Source of the DNA: Heloderma charlesbogerti
Lineage: Eukaryota > Chordata > Lepidosauria > Squamata > Helodermatidae
Length of the DNA: 64,000 bases
NCBI GenBank assembly: GCA_026122225.1
Contig: JANEZZ010001866.1
Location: forward strand, 186,001-250,000
Direction: 5' to 3'
Shown here in pieces: positions 1-11,900 of this stretch. The notes under the pieces were generated by a model that saw only the letters and a list, made by a program, of their open reading frames with translations, ran no database searches and had not been told where the DNA came from. Position 1 is the first letter of the stretch. The number at the start of each line of letters is the position of its first letter. The translations under genes were made by a program, and so were the position numbers.

Positions 1-335
1 CCAGGCTTTGGAGGGTCCTTGGCCAAGACCCCTCAAGGCCCCCCCCCGGTGAGTCCACCTCCTCACCGCCAGGGCCACCAGTGGCTCTTGCTCCTCCTCC
101 TCTTTCGCGGCTCTGCTGCCACTTGCTTGCTTGGCAGGCAGCGCGCAGGGAGCATGGAGGCCGCGGCAGTTCCTGCTCCTCCTCCTCCCCACCACCGTCG
201 TCTGGGCCAGAGCGAGAGGCGGGCGAAGAAGCAGGCTGCAAGGGCGAAGACAAGGAGAAAGTCCGGGGGCTCGTCAGTGGGCCCCTGCTGGGCTGTGGGC
301 CCTTGGCAGGGGCCCCACCATGCCTGCCCTGTCCT
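1..335 (+). repeat. Unnamed GC-rich dispersed repeat, copy 1
   Basis: The stretch aligns in the same orientation with 12250-12590. Shared landmarks are the tcttgctcctcctcctcttt-like stretch, cttgcttgcttggcaggcag, gaggccgcgg, a gaggcggg...aagcaggctgca-like block, tcagtgggcccctgctggg and ccccaccatgcct. Open frames across it are GC-driven and not conserved. I do not recognise the family. Confidence 0.6.
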
Positions 336-2069
336 CAACTGTCCCTGGTTTGCAAACAGGAGCATCTCCGCTGTCCCTGGCACCTTATTGCAGAACCTTT
401 TACATCTTGCACATTTATGTACCTGGAAAGAGAGAGAAAAGGGCCAGGGTGGGGGTGGAGGAATGCTGATGAACTCCCTGAAGAAGAACAAATTGGCTTC
501 TGTTTACCCACCAATGCTTTCAAATACTATTCATCAGGCAAGGGATTATGGGTAGCCAGAATGGGCTACGTGTCGACTCACACAAGGAATAATATCTGCC
601 TCTTCTGTCCCAGGCAGGGCACACTAAGATACCTGGACTTCTAAAAAAACTGATGTGCTACTCGATCCCCTTCCTCCGCTCAGGGTAGCAAAAGGATACA
701 TTGTGCATCGGTAGCGCTGTTATGGATAGCCCCTCGAGCACATGACTGTAGGAGCAGCCCGCAGGAAAGGCGTTTCTTAGTTATCCTGCCCCCTCTGCTG
801 GTGAAACGAAGCTCCTCCAGTAACGACAGTGATCCTGTCCTCCCAGCCGCAGGCGGTCCTTGCAGCTGATGAATCCATCCTCGCATTTACGATGACTTCC
901 AGGAGGGATGAGAACTAGCCCTTCCCTGCGAAGGAATGCTGAAGCCTTGCACTCCTTGTGGTTCAGAAAGAAGGCAGCCACAGGTTGGGGGGCATGACTG
1001 AGGTCTATATAAGAATATAAAACACTGTCTCCAGAGAAAAAGCTTTCTCCTCTAAGCCCTAAGGCCAGGGGGGCTTCCAGGAAGAGGGCTCCTGGCACCA
1101 CCTCTCAGAAGGCCTGGAGCAGCTATTCCGTCTTTTTTCCCTTACAGATTTTCCGCAGCAAGATAAAAGGCGGGAGAAGTGATGGGGAAACATGGGAGAG
1201 TTACAAGTGGAAGATGCCATCACCTGGAGCCCCTGTAAACTTCCATGAATGAGGCAGGGCGACAGTGAGATAAAACCCTCAGGGTCACACTGTGAAAAGG
1301 ACCTGCAGGATGTTTGGGACAATCAGGTACATCTTCATGCAGTAGAGCTCCCTGACACAAGAAGATGGGAGCGACGGCCACTCCCTTAGGTGGCCACAAA
1401 AGGGGGTGAGGGAGATCTGGGGATGACTGACCTCACCCTGGCTGTTAGCCACACAGGGAGCCCCAGAAGATGCCTCGCCCTGCGTCAGACCACTTGTCCC
1501 CCTCGCTCAGCATCGTCTGCACTGACTGGCAGCAATGGCTGTCCTTCCTAGCCCTACCTGGAGATGCCAATTGAACTGGGACCCCCTACAGGCAAAGCAG
1601 CGGCTCCACCTCTGAGCTGTGGCCCTTCCCCACACCCCACGTACAGAGGCCATCCACCTCCCAGCCCCCGACGCCAGGGCTGAACCCCAGGGGAGTGCCA
1701 TCCTGCCTGCTGGCACACTCTCCCCATGGCAGGCTGCTATTGGAAGAGGAAGCTCAGCTCCCACAAGACGTAGTGATGGCCACCAATTTGGATGGCGTTA
1801 AAGGGGGTTCAGACAAAGTCCTGGAGGAGGAGAAGGCTCTCAGCGACCACCAGTCCTGACGGCTATGTGCCACCTCCAGTATCAGAGGCAGTGAGCCTAT
1901 GCACGGAAGTTGCTGGGGAACATGGGCGGGAGGGTGCTGTTGCACTCCTGCCCTGCTTAGGGGTTTCCACAGGCAGATGGTTGGCCACTGTGTGAACAGA
2001 ATGCTGGACGGGATGGGCCCGTGGTCTGACCTGGCACGGCTGCTCTTACGTCCTTGCTTCTTAACTAGA
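336..2069. other. MYO18B intron, mostly unannotatable; LINE 3' tail at 1757-1892
   Basis: I see no exon here on either strand. Positions 1757-1892, read on the minus strand, look like a CR1/L3-type LINE 3' tail (tctgatactggaggtggcac, ggccatcactacg). The remainder shows no repeat or coding signal I can name. Confidence 0.45.
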
Positions 2070-2084
2070 CCAGGAGCATTGCGC

Positions 2085-2360
2085 CTCAGGCCCACCTGGG
2101 TGCCAAATCTGGCCTTCTGGGGCTCCTGAGAGGGCCATGCCCCCTTCCCCAGCCCCACGCCTTCCCCCACAACTGCCGATCCTTCAGCGGTTTCCTGGCG
2201 ATTGCACATCACCCCCCCCTTCCAAATGGCCAAGATGCCTCCCCAGAGGCTGAGCCACTGGTCATAAGGTTTTTAAGCTAAACTAGGCTGGCATTTTGGC
2301 CCCTCCCTCTCACCGTTGGCCCTGCCCACCACTGGAATGCACTCCCCAAAGCTTACCAGG
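2085..2360. mobile_element. hAT-like non-autonomous DNA element, degraded
   Basis: It carries the ccaaatctggcc and ccatgcccccttccc modules shared with 8650-9033, and ends in the ccaccactggaatg module. The termini are worn away. It lies in MYO18B intron sequence. Confidence 0.45.
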
Positions 2361-2829
2361 AATGGAGTTCAGCCCTTGACCCCCGTGAACTAGACCAGCT
2401 GTTGGCTTTGGTTCAGCCAGGCGATTCTTACGCACCCTCTGAAATTACTCTGGAACAACTGGCTTTCAAGAAGGGGAGACAAACGTGGTGGGGGTGGGCA
2501 GTTCTCAGCAGCTACCTGCTCTGCAAGGTAAGAATGGAAGCCCCTGCTCAAAGGCCATAGGCTGCTGCATCCATGTCCTGCTTGTGGGCTCCCTAAAGGC
2601 ATCTGGTTGGCCAATGCAGGGAGAGAACAGGAGGCAGGACTAGTTGGGCCTTTGTTCTGACCCAGCAGGGCTGTGTTGATGCTCTCGTGGCCCAAAACAA
2701 CACAGCAGAAGCGACTTCAGATGCACTGGGTGCCATGCCCACCATCTCCACGTCCACAGGATGCTCCCCACAGCATCAGGCAAAGACCAGCTCTCCCGCC
2801 TTCCCCACCAGCAGCCTTCGCGGATGTAC

Positions 2830-2930
2830 CTCTGATCCAAATCCAGCCCCGCCAGCATCTGAGAGAAGACATTGAAGCTGCTTTCTCCCTCCGGCTGCTG
2901 CGCCACACGGATCTTCTCCAGCAGCATCGT
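2830..2930 (-). CDS. MYO18B: MYO18B coding exon 9, motor (residues 555-587 plus 2 nt)
   Basis: The exon encodes TMLLEKIRVAQQPEGESSFN and VFSQMLAGLDLDQ, close to human TMLLEKSRVARQPEGES. It ends in phase 2 at gtacat. The next exon (human ELNLHQMADSSSFG) was not found in the remaining 2.8 kb, so it should lie beyond the left edge. Confidence 0.92.
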
Positions 2931-5900
2931 CTGGGCAGGTGAGAGAAGGGGAAAGGTGAGCATGTGGCCTGCTGCCTGCCAGCTTGCCAGAGGACCACTG
3001 GCTTGTGCAACAGCAGTGGCAGGCCTACCATGCCTGCAGGCCCGACGTTCCCCATTCCTGTTCTAGACTTTAGGTCGGGTGCTGAATCTCTTTCAGCCCG
3101 AAGGCTGAATTCCATTGTGATGGCAAAAAGATGGCTTGGTATCTTTTCCGTCTATGCCAATCCCCGAGTCCACCTATAGCTCCTTCCGCTCATGCCCACC
3201 CCCACCCCCGCGCCACCCTTCCCGGACCCTGGTCTGGGACAGCAGCCTCCAGGGAGCAGAGGAGGCAGGCATAATCACCTCCACATTCCAGTCCCCTTCA
3301 GCCGCTTGAGGTCTCCCCATCTCACCAGCACCCCACGACGCTGAAGTGCCATGCAAGCAGGTTGGGGAGCATTACCTGGAGATGAGCGGCCATTATGCGG
3401 CCGGTGGGGCTGAAATCCAGCGCCATGAGCATGGAGAAGCGGGTGGAGGCTTCGTTATGGCTGGTGGACACCGTCCCAAAGGCTCTGAGCACCCTGAACA
3501 TGGCCTGAATCTTCTCCACTGCAAGATCAAAAGACCCAACGGCAGTTCGAAAGCAAACCATGGAGTCAAGTTCCTCCCTTCCCTCCATCCTCCATCCACT
3601 TGTCGGGGTACAACCACTCCAGTTATGGAAGCACAAGAGCATTGATTGTATTATTCACTGAATGGGTTTTCAAACCTCCTTCCGGGATAGATCCCCCTCC
3701 CAAGGCAGTTTACAATAGTCAGTAAAACAACATAGGAAGATCATACAAAAGCAACATTAAAAAAGTAACGCGTAATAAGACCACACAGAAAAACCACCAC
3801 AACAGCACATAAATCAATAGAACAGATAAAACCAGAAGATAAAAAAATTAAAGAGCAGCAGCAAATAAAAACAACAGTAACGTAATGGCAGCAGATAAAA
3901 GAATTACAGCACCACAATCATTCAGACGCTGTCAGGCAGTGAAATGGGGGTGGGAGCACATGATTTATCTTCAGACGATGGGTCCTGTTCTTCGTTCCCA
4001 TAATACGGTCTGTTCATCAGATCTAGTGCAGGTGCGCTGAACCTCTCAGCCCAAGGGCCAAATTCCATTCCAGAGAAGCTTTCAGGGGCTGCTTTCCATG
4101 GTGGGCGGGGCCAAAGGCAAAAAAGGTGGAGCCAACCATACCAGTGTATCTTAGCTTAAAGCTCTTACTGCGAGTAGCTCAGACTCAGCCTTCGCAGTCA
4201 CATTTCAACCATTTAGAAGAGGGGGTGCAAAAGCCAGAAAACCACCAAATGGTCAGCGGTCAGGGGAAAGGAGCATGGCCCACTGAGAACCCCAGAGGGC
4301 CAGAATGGGATGCCAGGTGTGCCGAATTTGGCCCGCAGGTCTGAGGCTCAACACCCCTGATCTAGGATATTAGGCTGCCTTTTTCCAGTTTGAGGACAGC
4401 AAGCAGAGGCAACGTTAAGTGCTGGGTGAAACTGGGGTGGGTGGGATGAAGATGCCGCCAAATTGCACCGATGACTAATCCAGCATGGCTGAGGTGCCAC
4501 ACCCCAAACCAAGCACCCTGCAGGATGCACACAGGGTCCCAGGCCCCTGCTGCCCCAGTGGAGCACTCACCGGTAACCCGGTTGTCCACGCTGCTGGTGC
4601 TGGCCACGAGGTACTCCAGGGCGTTCTGGCAGCAGGTGGTCTTGCCAGCATTGCTTCTGCCCAGGGGCATGATGGTTTGATCCTGCCGTTGCATCAGCAT
4701 GTTCCAGTAGGCTCTCTGTGCCACAGAAAAGATGTGTGGGGGCAGCCCGTCCCGCTTGCCTTTGAACGCCTGGAGGGAGGGAGGACAATAGGATGCAGAA
4801 CTAGCCAGCATCTGGTTTTTCCCATACGTTCACCCCAGGATGCAGAGCTGGGCTTGTTCTGACTGAATCTCCCTTGGGATCTCCCCACTTTTACTCTGCA
4901 GGTCTTCTGAAGACCCTGTGGGGCTTGGGGGTGTCTTTTCTCTTCACAACCCCATCTTTGGCACCCCAGCAAGAACTGGACCTCACACCATTCTTCTCAT
5001 TTTGCTTTGCAGCAGGATTTGGACTGGACCTGGGAATGCTGCCCATTGGCCTCCACCCAGATTCATTCCCAAAGTAATTTTATCTTCCCCCTGCTCCTTG
5101 GCAACCCTATCTAATTATGGTCACGCCACGGTAAAAGGTTTCTCTGTAGCTTCACCGATAAAGGCTGGGGCAGGGCGGGGCGGGGGAAGTAATTCCAAGT
5201 GGCTTAAAAAGGAGGGATGTTCGCTTGCGAGTTCCATCTTTCTTTTGGATGTTGCATGTCATTCCCTGCTTGTATCCATCACTGTCAAACTCTTGCTGCT
5301 ATGGGAGTCAACATTCTCATGGAGCCCAGCTACTTGTGAGGTACCATTTGGCATGGAAAAAACACTCCTGGTCTGGTGGCCCCTGACAAAGGCTGGCACA
5401 CATGGCCAGCCAGGCAAATGGCAATTTTGGCCAGCTAGTAACTTGAGTGGTGGTATTTGCAAGGCTGGTGAACACCCTGGGCAAGTCCCATGCTCTTGTC
5501 GAAACCATTGGCTCTAATGTGGAAGTTGGTCATGAAGCCATTAAAACTTCCCCTCCCCAAGCTGGTGGGTTCCAGATGTGTTGGCCTACAACTCCCAGCA
5601 TCCCCCAGCCAGCTATGCTATGCTATGCTGGCTGGGGGATGCTGGGAATTGTAGGCCAACACATCTAAAGCCTACCAGCTTGGGGAAGGCTGCTCGAACA
5701 GATAAACTCTCTTCCCCATCATCCTCTCTGTATGGATGACTCTCTGATGCCACCTCATGGGCATCCACCAAACTCAAGGAGGGATCCTTTTGCAGCAAGC
5801 CAGTCCAGCTCGCGTGATCACCTTCTCATTCATCCCAGAAAGGAAATATTTGGCAAGCTCCAGCTGCTCTTCTTCACCAGACCATGCTCTTCAGCCAAGG

Positions 5901-8900
5901 GCTTCGTTTCCTCCGAGAGCTGGGAAGAGCCAGAACTCACCCGGCAGAGTAGCATCGCAAGATTTCCCAAGTGTGGGGCTCACTTAGTTATTATTTAGAG
6001 GTATTTAATATTAACATCTGTCTACCACCTTATCTGCTCCAAAAAAAAAAAAAAAACAATCAAGGTAGTCTACAACAATTTAAAACGATAAAAACAAGAA
6101 CGTAAAACATCAAAACTACACGTCTTGAAAGGCCACATTGAAAAGAGGAGCCTTTGCACCCTTCCTAAAGGCCAAGAGAGCAGGGACCAGTCATAGTTCT
6201 TGAGGGGACACATGCCACAATTTGTGGGGAGCAGATGCTTGTGCTTTCAACCCTACGTGCCTCTCAGAAACGAGGCTGTCCATCTTTGGTGCCAATGGGA
6301 TGTGGCATGCTAGAACTAGCTACGCTTAGCCTGGGGCAGAACTCAGGATGTGGAGACCTGAAAACAGAAATGCCTTCGAGCCAAGTTCTCTCCAGAAAAG
6401 AGCATGCCTGCTAAGGGAATGACCTGCATGAAAGACATTTCCCCCCTCCCCCATAAGATAACACTGCAAAGCTTGCCTCCCTTTATATCTTCCTCACAAG
6501 CTGCAGTGCACCACGGAGGAGGCCTGTCTCTGAAACTCCCTTGCTTTGGATGCAAAGCTCCATGTGCATGCCTAGGCAAGGAGGGAGCCCTCTCCATATG
6601 CTCTGAGGGTGGAGGGGGCAGGAGGGCTGGCTGAGCGAGGCTCTGTGTACTCTCAGAGCCTGCAGACCAGTCTGCTTCTCCTTAGAGGTCCATGCTTACA
6701 TTTGATTCCTGCTCCCTAGTAATGAGCTGCCTCTGAAAATGTGCTAACAGCAAAAAAAATCTCCCCCCCCAACACTTCTCACCCCCCAGTGAAACATCCA
6801 AGGAATTTTGAGCCAAGAGAGATGCGATTATGGCCGGACTGTATGCTCACAGCTCAACATCCTGAATTAAAAGGGGGACTCTAGGAGGGCCCAAAATATT
6901 TACCCCAAAGGTCCTCCACATGCTTGTTTCTTCCATGACTGTGCAAGACAAGGGTGGGGCTGTAGCTCTGTGGCACAGCCCCTGCTTAGCACACAGAAGG
7001 TCCCGGGTTCGATCCCCAACAGCATCTCCAGGTCGAGTCAGGAAAACCTCCTGCCTGAACCCTGGAGAGCTGCAGCTGCCAGTCCACGTCGACAATCCTG
7101 GGCAAGATGGACCAGGCTCTGACTCACTATAAGGCAGCTTCCTGGGATTCAATGTACCTCGGTCACCTTTGCAGCCCCACGGCGAAGTGCTGCCCTTGAG
7201 TGGCGTCTTGGCTTGGGACCAGACCCCGCCTCTGCCTTGGACGTGGGCACTTGGACAAGTTACTTCCCCCAGTTTGCTTTCTGGGAAATGATGTTTTGGA
7301 ACCAGCCATGTCCCCCACAGCAGCCACTTTATGAATGGGTCACACACACACACACACGGCCGCCATTTTCTGAGAGTGCCTATGATGCACTCTCAGGATT
7401 CCAAATAGGCCCCCGACCCAAGAAGGGCGGGATCCCCTGTTACCTTTGTTGAGCTGCTGGTTACGGAAGAGTAAGGCTCAAGGGCTATCAGGTCAGGACC
7501 AGTGTAGGTGTAAAGCAGCTGCGACTGATACCGGTGGTGGAGTGTATTGATGACGCTCGATTCATTCAGATTGACCAGGGAGGCCAGATCTTCGGCATAG
7601 TCAAATCCTGAAGGATTGGTCTGTCGTGGGGGGGAGAAAATGCAAGACCTCCAAATGACGCTGTCTGCCTGCCCCGGAGAAGCAGGCCTTTGCCTTTGCT
7701 TGCCCCCTTCCCTTCCCCTTCCCCAGTTTCAAGGGTGCCTGGAAGTCAAGGGCAAGGAGGAAGCCAAGGAGGGGGAAGCTTCCCAGCGCGGATGCTGCTC
7801 TTGGGCCAGAGAAGGCGGGGGAGGTTCTCAAAAGGAGCCCAGGAGAGAGGGGTGATTCTCTGGGCCGGGGGGGGGGGGGATCAGAGCAACTCACTCTCTG
7901 GACATTTTGCTCGTCCACCTCAACGACAGCCCCATCAGCTTCCACTCGAACCCGGACTGTGCCTGGAGGGAGCTCCGGAGTCCCCACGTCTGGCTTCAGT
8001 TCAGTAGCTGCCAAAAGTAAAAAGTGGGAGCAGGGAATGACTCTTGAACCCCCTATGGGAAGCCATACGAAGGGGCGGCTGCCAGGACAAGGCTGTGAGC
8101 AGCCAGAGCCAGATGTCAGCCGGAAGGCCATGTTCCCCTGCTCTGCATCCCTGGGTTCATTTGCTGGAGTTCTAAAAGCAAGAACAGTGCTCTTGCAGTG
8201 TTGGACAGCCCAAAGGAGGAGGCCAGGCTCTGACTGTTTATACCGGGCTTGGCCAATCCAGAGGCCTTATACTGCCTGCCAGTCACAGGCACTGATGTTG
8301 CCCTGTCCTGCACCCCTCAGTGCCTGCGCATGTCCAGCCTCGAGCAGTTCACAAGGCTCACTTCCATCCTCAGTTCATAATATCGGTGGCGTCCCTGCAG
8401 CAAACAGACAATGCCTGACGCTGCATCAACTCCCACGACCACTGCTGATGGTGCCCAGATACACCAGATCTCTTTTGGACAAGGCCCTAAGCTACTATGC
8501 CACCTCCAGCAGCTCCACTCCTCTCCATGCTTCCCACCTATCGCATGGGATGCTCCCGCAACCTTGCACTCCCTGGAACAACATCCACATTTCTGCAGGT
8601 GCCCCTTCCTATCGCATCCCCCTCCACACCCTTACCGCTACTGCATTTATTTAGGGGTGTTGAACCTTAGGCCCGTGGGCCAAATCCAGCCCTGCAGGGT
8701 TTCCCAGATGGCCATGCCCCCTTCCCTTGGCCCCACCCCTTTCCCTCAACCACCAATCATTGGGTGGCTTCCCAGCTGTTGTGCAGGTTTTTTCCCCCAT
8801 CCCCAAAAGCTGAAATGCCTCTCCTAAGGCTGGGTTACTGGCAGGAAGAGCTGGAAGCTCAAATATGTTGGTGTTTTTTGTATCTTTCATGGATCTGGCC

Positions 8901-11900
8901 CTGGACCTAATGCTTTGGGCTCCACCTCTTTTGCATATGGCCCCACCCTCCACTGGAATGGGAACACCCTGAGAACGCCTGCAAAATTAAATCTGGCTCT
9001 TGGGCCGGAGGAGGTTCACCTCCCCTGCCTTAGATGGATGAGGGCTCTCCTTCAGCTCCGTATGCCTTCCAGAGGGCGTGGGCCACCCCTGCATGCACCC
9101 CTTCTTGGCCCCATAAGCACAAAGGCTGGAGCCAAACTAACCAAGAGTGAGCCCATCCTTCTGGACCAGCCAAACCTTCTCTGCTTCATACCAAACATCC
9201 TCGCAGACCTGCGGAGGAAGGAAGCGTGAGTCAGTGAGCAAGACACTCGACAGGGGGAAGAACTCGGCAGGGGACAGATGAGGAACTTGCTTTCCATCAG
9301 AAGGTGGGGTGGGACCCCCGTAAGGATGCTCTGAGATCCTCCAGAGAGCCTCCCATAGTTCTGTGACCTCCCCCTCTTAAAGCAGTGACAGACGGATGAA
9401 AAAGAGGAACACTGGGAGGTCCCGACTGCAAATGCTCCACTTTGCGAACAAGAGCAGGTAAACCAGGGAGAAAATCAGAGGAAGAGAATGTTGGAACCAC
9501 CCCTACTTGAGATTGCCTCTGTGCATGTGCAGAGTGTTCTGCCCTGGCCCAAGCCAAGCATGCAGGGCACAGCCTGTCCCATGCAAGTGGTGCAGAATGA
9601 GGCCCCAAAGGTGATCCCAAGATACCAAGCCCCAGGCCAACCTCACCTTGCCTGAATCGGTGCTTTCTCCAAGTTCTTCTTTGCTTTCTCCTGCCAACCC
9701 TTCCTTGGTTTCTTCCCATTTCTTTTTAATTTCTGCTGCTGGAGATCCTTGCTCGCTTTTTCCTCCAGTTTGAGCTGGTTCTTCTTTGATTGTTTCTGGC
9801 CCTTTTCTTAGTTCTCCCTGTTCCTCTTTGCTTTCTTCTGATCCTTTCCCAGCCCCGCCTGGCTTCTCTTTGGCTTCTGCCACCTGTTTCCCAGTGCCAC
9901 CTCCTGGCTTGTCTTGATTTTCTCCCATCTCCTTCCCCTTCCCAGTTGCTTTGGCCTTGCTGTCTGGCCTGCTCAGGGCCTCTTCCTGGGCCCTTGTTTT
10001 CACGTTCTCCTTCCCTGGGCTTTCGAAGCCTTTGTTCCAGACTAAATGGCCCTTCTTCCCCACTTCTGTGCCTGTCCCAGGTTCCTTAGTGCTGCTGCCT
10101 TTGCTTTTCTCTGGAGCAGGAACTTTTGGAGGAGGCTGGGGTGCATTGCTCTCCCCGACTTTTGGAGTGGTTGGTGCCAGTCCAGGCACAGACGTTGGTG
10201 GTGACCGCTTCGTGCTGCTCCTCTGGAACACTCTCTTAAATGGCAAAGGCTTCCTCTCATGAATCTCGGCCTCAGTTTCCTCTCCGTGCTTCTCCCCATT
10301 CAACGTGCCTTGCACCAGCTGCCCCTCACCGGCCATGTCCCCTCGCACTTCCAAAATGTTGGTGTCCTTGATCACAAACTGCTGCACAGGCCCATCAACC
10401 TGCTTCCCCGGAGGCTGGGAAACCAAGAAATACTCAAACCCATTAGCACCATAAAGCCAAGCTCTATCCATCACAAAGAGAGCAGAGACATCTCCTGGGG
10501 GAGCAGCACACAAGGCATTCTGGATGGGACTGCTGATGCACGGCAGCGGTCACGTCAAGAGCCAGGCCCTTCCACCACAAAATGGTCTTCGAGGGTCATT
10601 TCGCACATGATGTAGGGCAAACCTAGGTTTGCCACCAAGGGCGCCCTTAACAAGGAGGCTGATCCAATCAGTTTCCTGATGAGTCCCCCTGTACGGTATC
10701 TCCATCAGGCACCTCCCTCAACTGTCACCACCGCCAGCAGGCTACAGCAGAGGGGGATGAGATGGGAAGCAGGGCCATGCCATCAGCCCTGCTGAAAGAC
10801 CGCTTGCTTTTTCCTCATCTCTCCCCATTCCTTTTTCCTCTTGTGTCATGTCCTTTTAGACTGTAAGCATGTGGGAAGGGCAAGTCTTGTTTTTATTGAG
10901 TGTATGTACCCCACCCTGGGAGTCTGTCTGGCTGAGGAGCAGGATAATAATGCTTAAACAAATAAATCCAGGTATTCATTCCACTCCCTCCCTATATTTT
11001 TTAGACGTGCACCTAAAATTGTAGTAGGTGAGGGGACCCGCAAGCCACAAGTTCTCCATTACAATGTTTGTACATCTTTGCAAATTTCAGCAGAGCGTTA
11101 AGTCCTGATCGCCAGGGACTGGCCCACGATGTCCCCTTCCACGTGGAAGCTCACCAGACAGGCTCCCTGGTTACTCACGCAAGCTTTTAGGGGGGCTTTC
11201 GGGGCCTAATCCCTTCTCTCCTCTTGGAAGGTGTTTAATGTTGCCCTGGTTTATGCCGAAGTTAACTGTAATGATTGGCTGTATCACTGTTTGTAGCCAG
11301 CTGCCCAGAGGACATATTTGGACAGCAGGAGGGTTATAAATTGTGACCATTTAAATGGATTCCCCTGAGAACTAGCACAAGGTGGTAAAGACAGCGCTGC
11401 TCTTCACAGATACGTATGAGCGACCCCTCCTCCCACACATTTTTCCCTACAGACCTGAATATGGCTTTTTGCACCTGAAATCTTATTGGACAGCGATGTT
11501 GTTCGTATTTCAGACGGAGCTTCGCCGTTGCGTTACTTCAAGCGTTCCCCCTAGTACTAATTTCCAAACTTAATCAATTCCTTTAATTTACTCTCATTGA
11601 TTTTATTCATTTACCCTGGCAAATAATGGCAAGTCACATTTACGTTAATTAACGTAAGGAGCTATGTGCTGCCATTCCCAAGCAGAGAAATGGTGCTTGT
11701 TTTTAAAAAAAGATAATGTCCCTTAATTATTTTAACCGGGCTCCTCTCCTGGATTTATTAGTTAATGCTGAGAATGTTCATAGATGATTACTGGAAGTCA
11801 AAAATGATACATTCTCTTAATAAATGGCTTAAACGGTGAAGCCCAGGCCTTCCTACCCTGGGGCCCTCCAGATGTTTGGGACTACAACTCCCAGTATTCC

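Noticed and set aside
2390..2695. Minus-strand open frame as the next MYO18B motor exon
   Set aside because: It contains nothing like ELNLHQMADSSSFG and lies in repeat-flanked intron sequence.
4918..5517. 199-codon plus-strand open frame as a gene
   Set aside because: No recognisable similarity; it lies in a MYO18B intron with no supporting signals.
10415..10513. Upstream extension of the MYO18B large exon (open frame beginning MCAAPPGDVSALF)
   Set aside because: The cccccag acceptor at 10495 leaves a phase that clashes with exon 2, while the acceptor at 10415 keeps phase 0. The extra residues match nothing in MYO18B.
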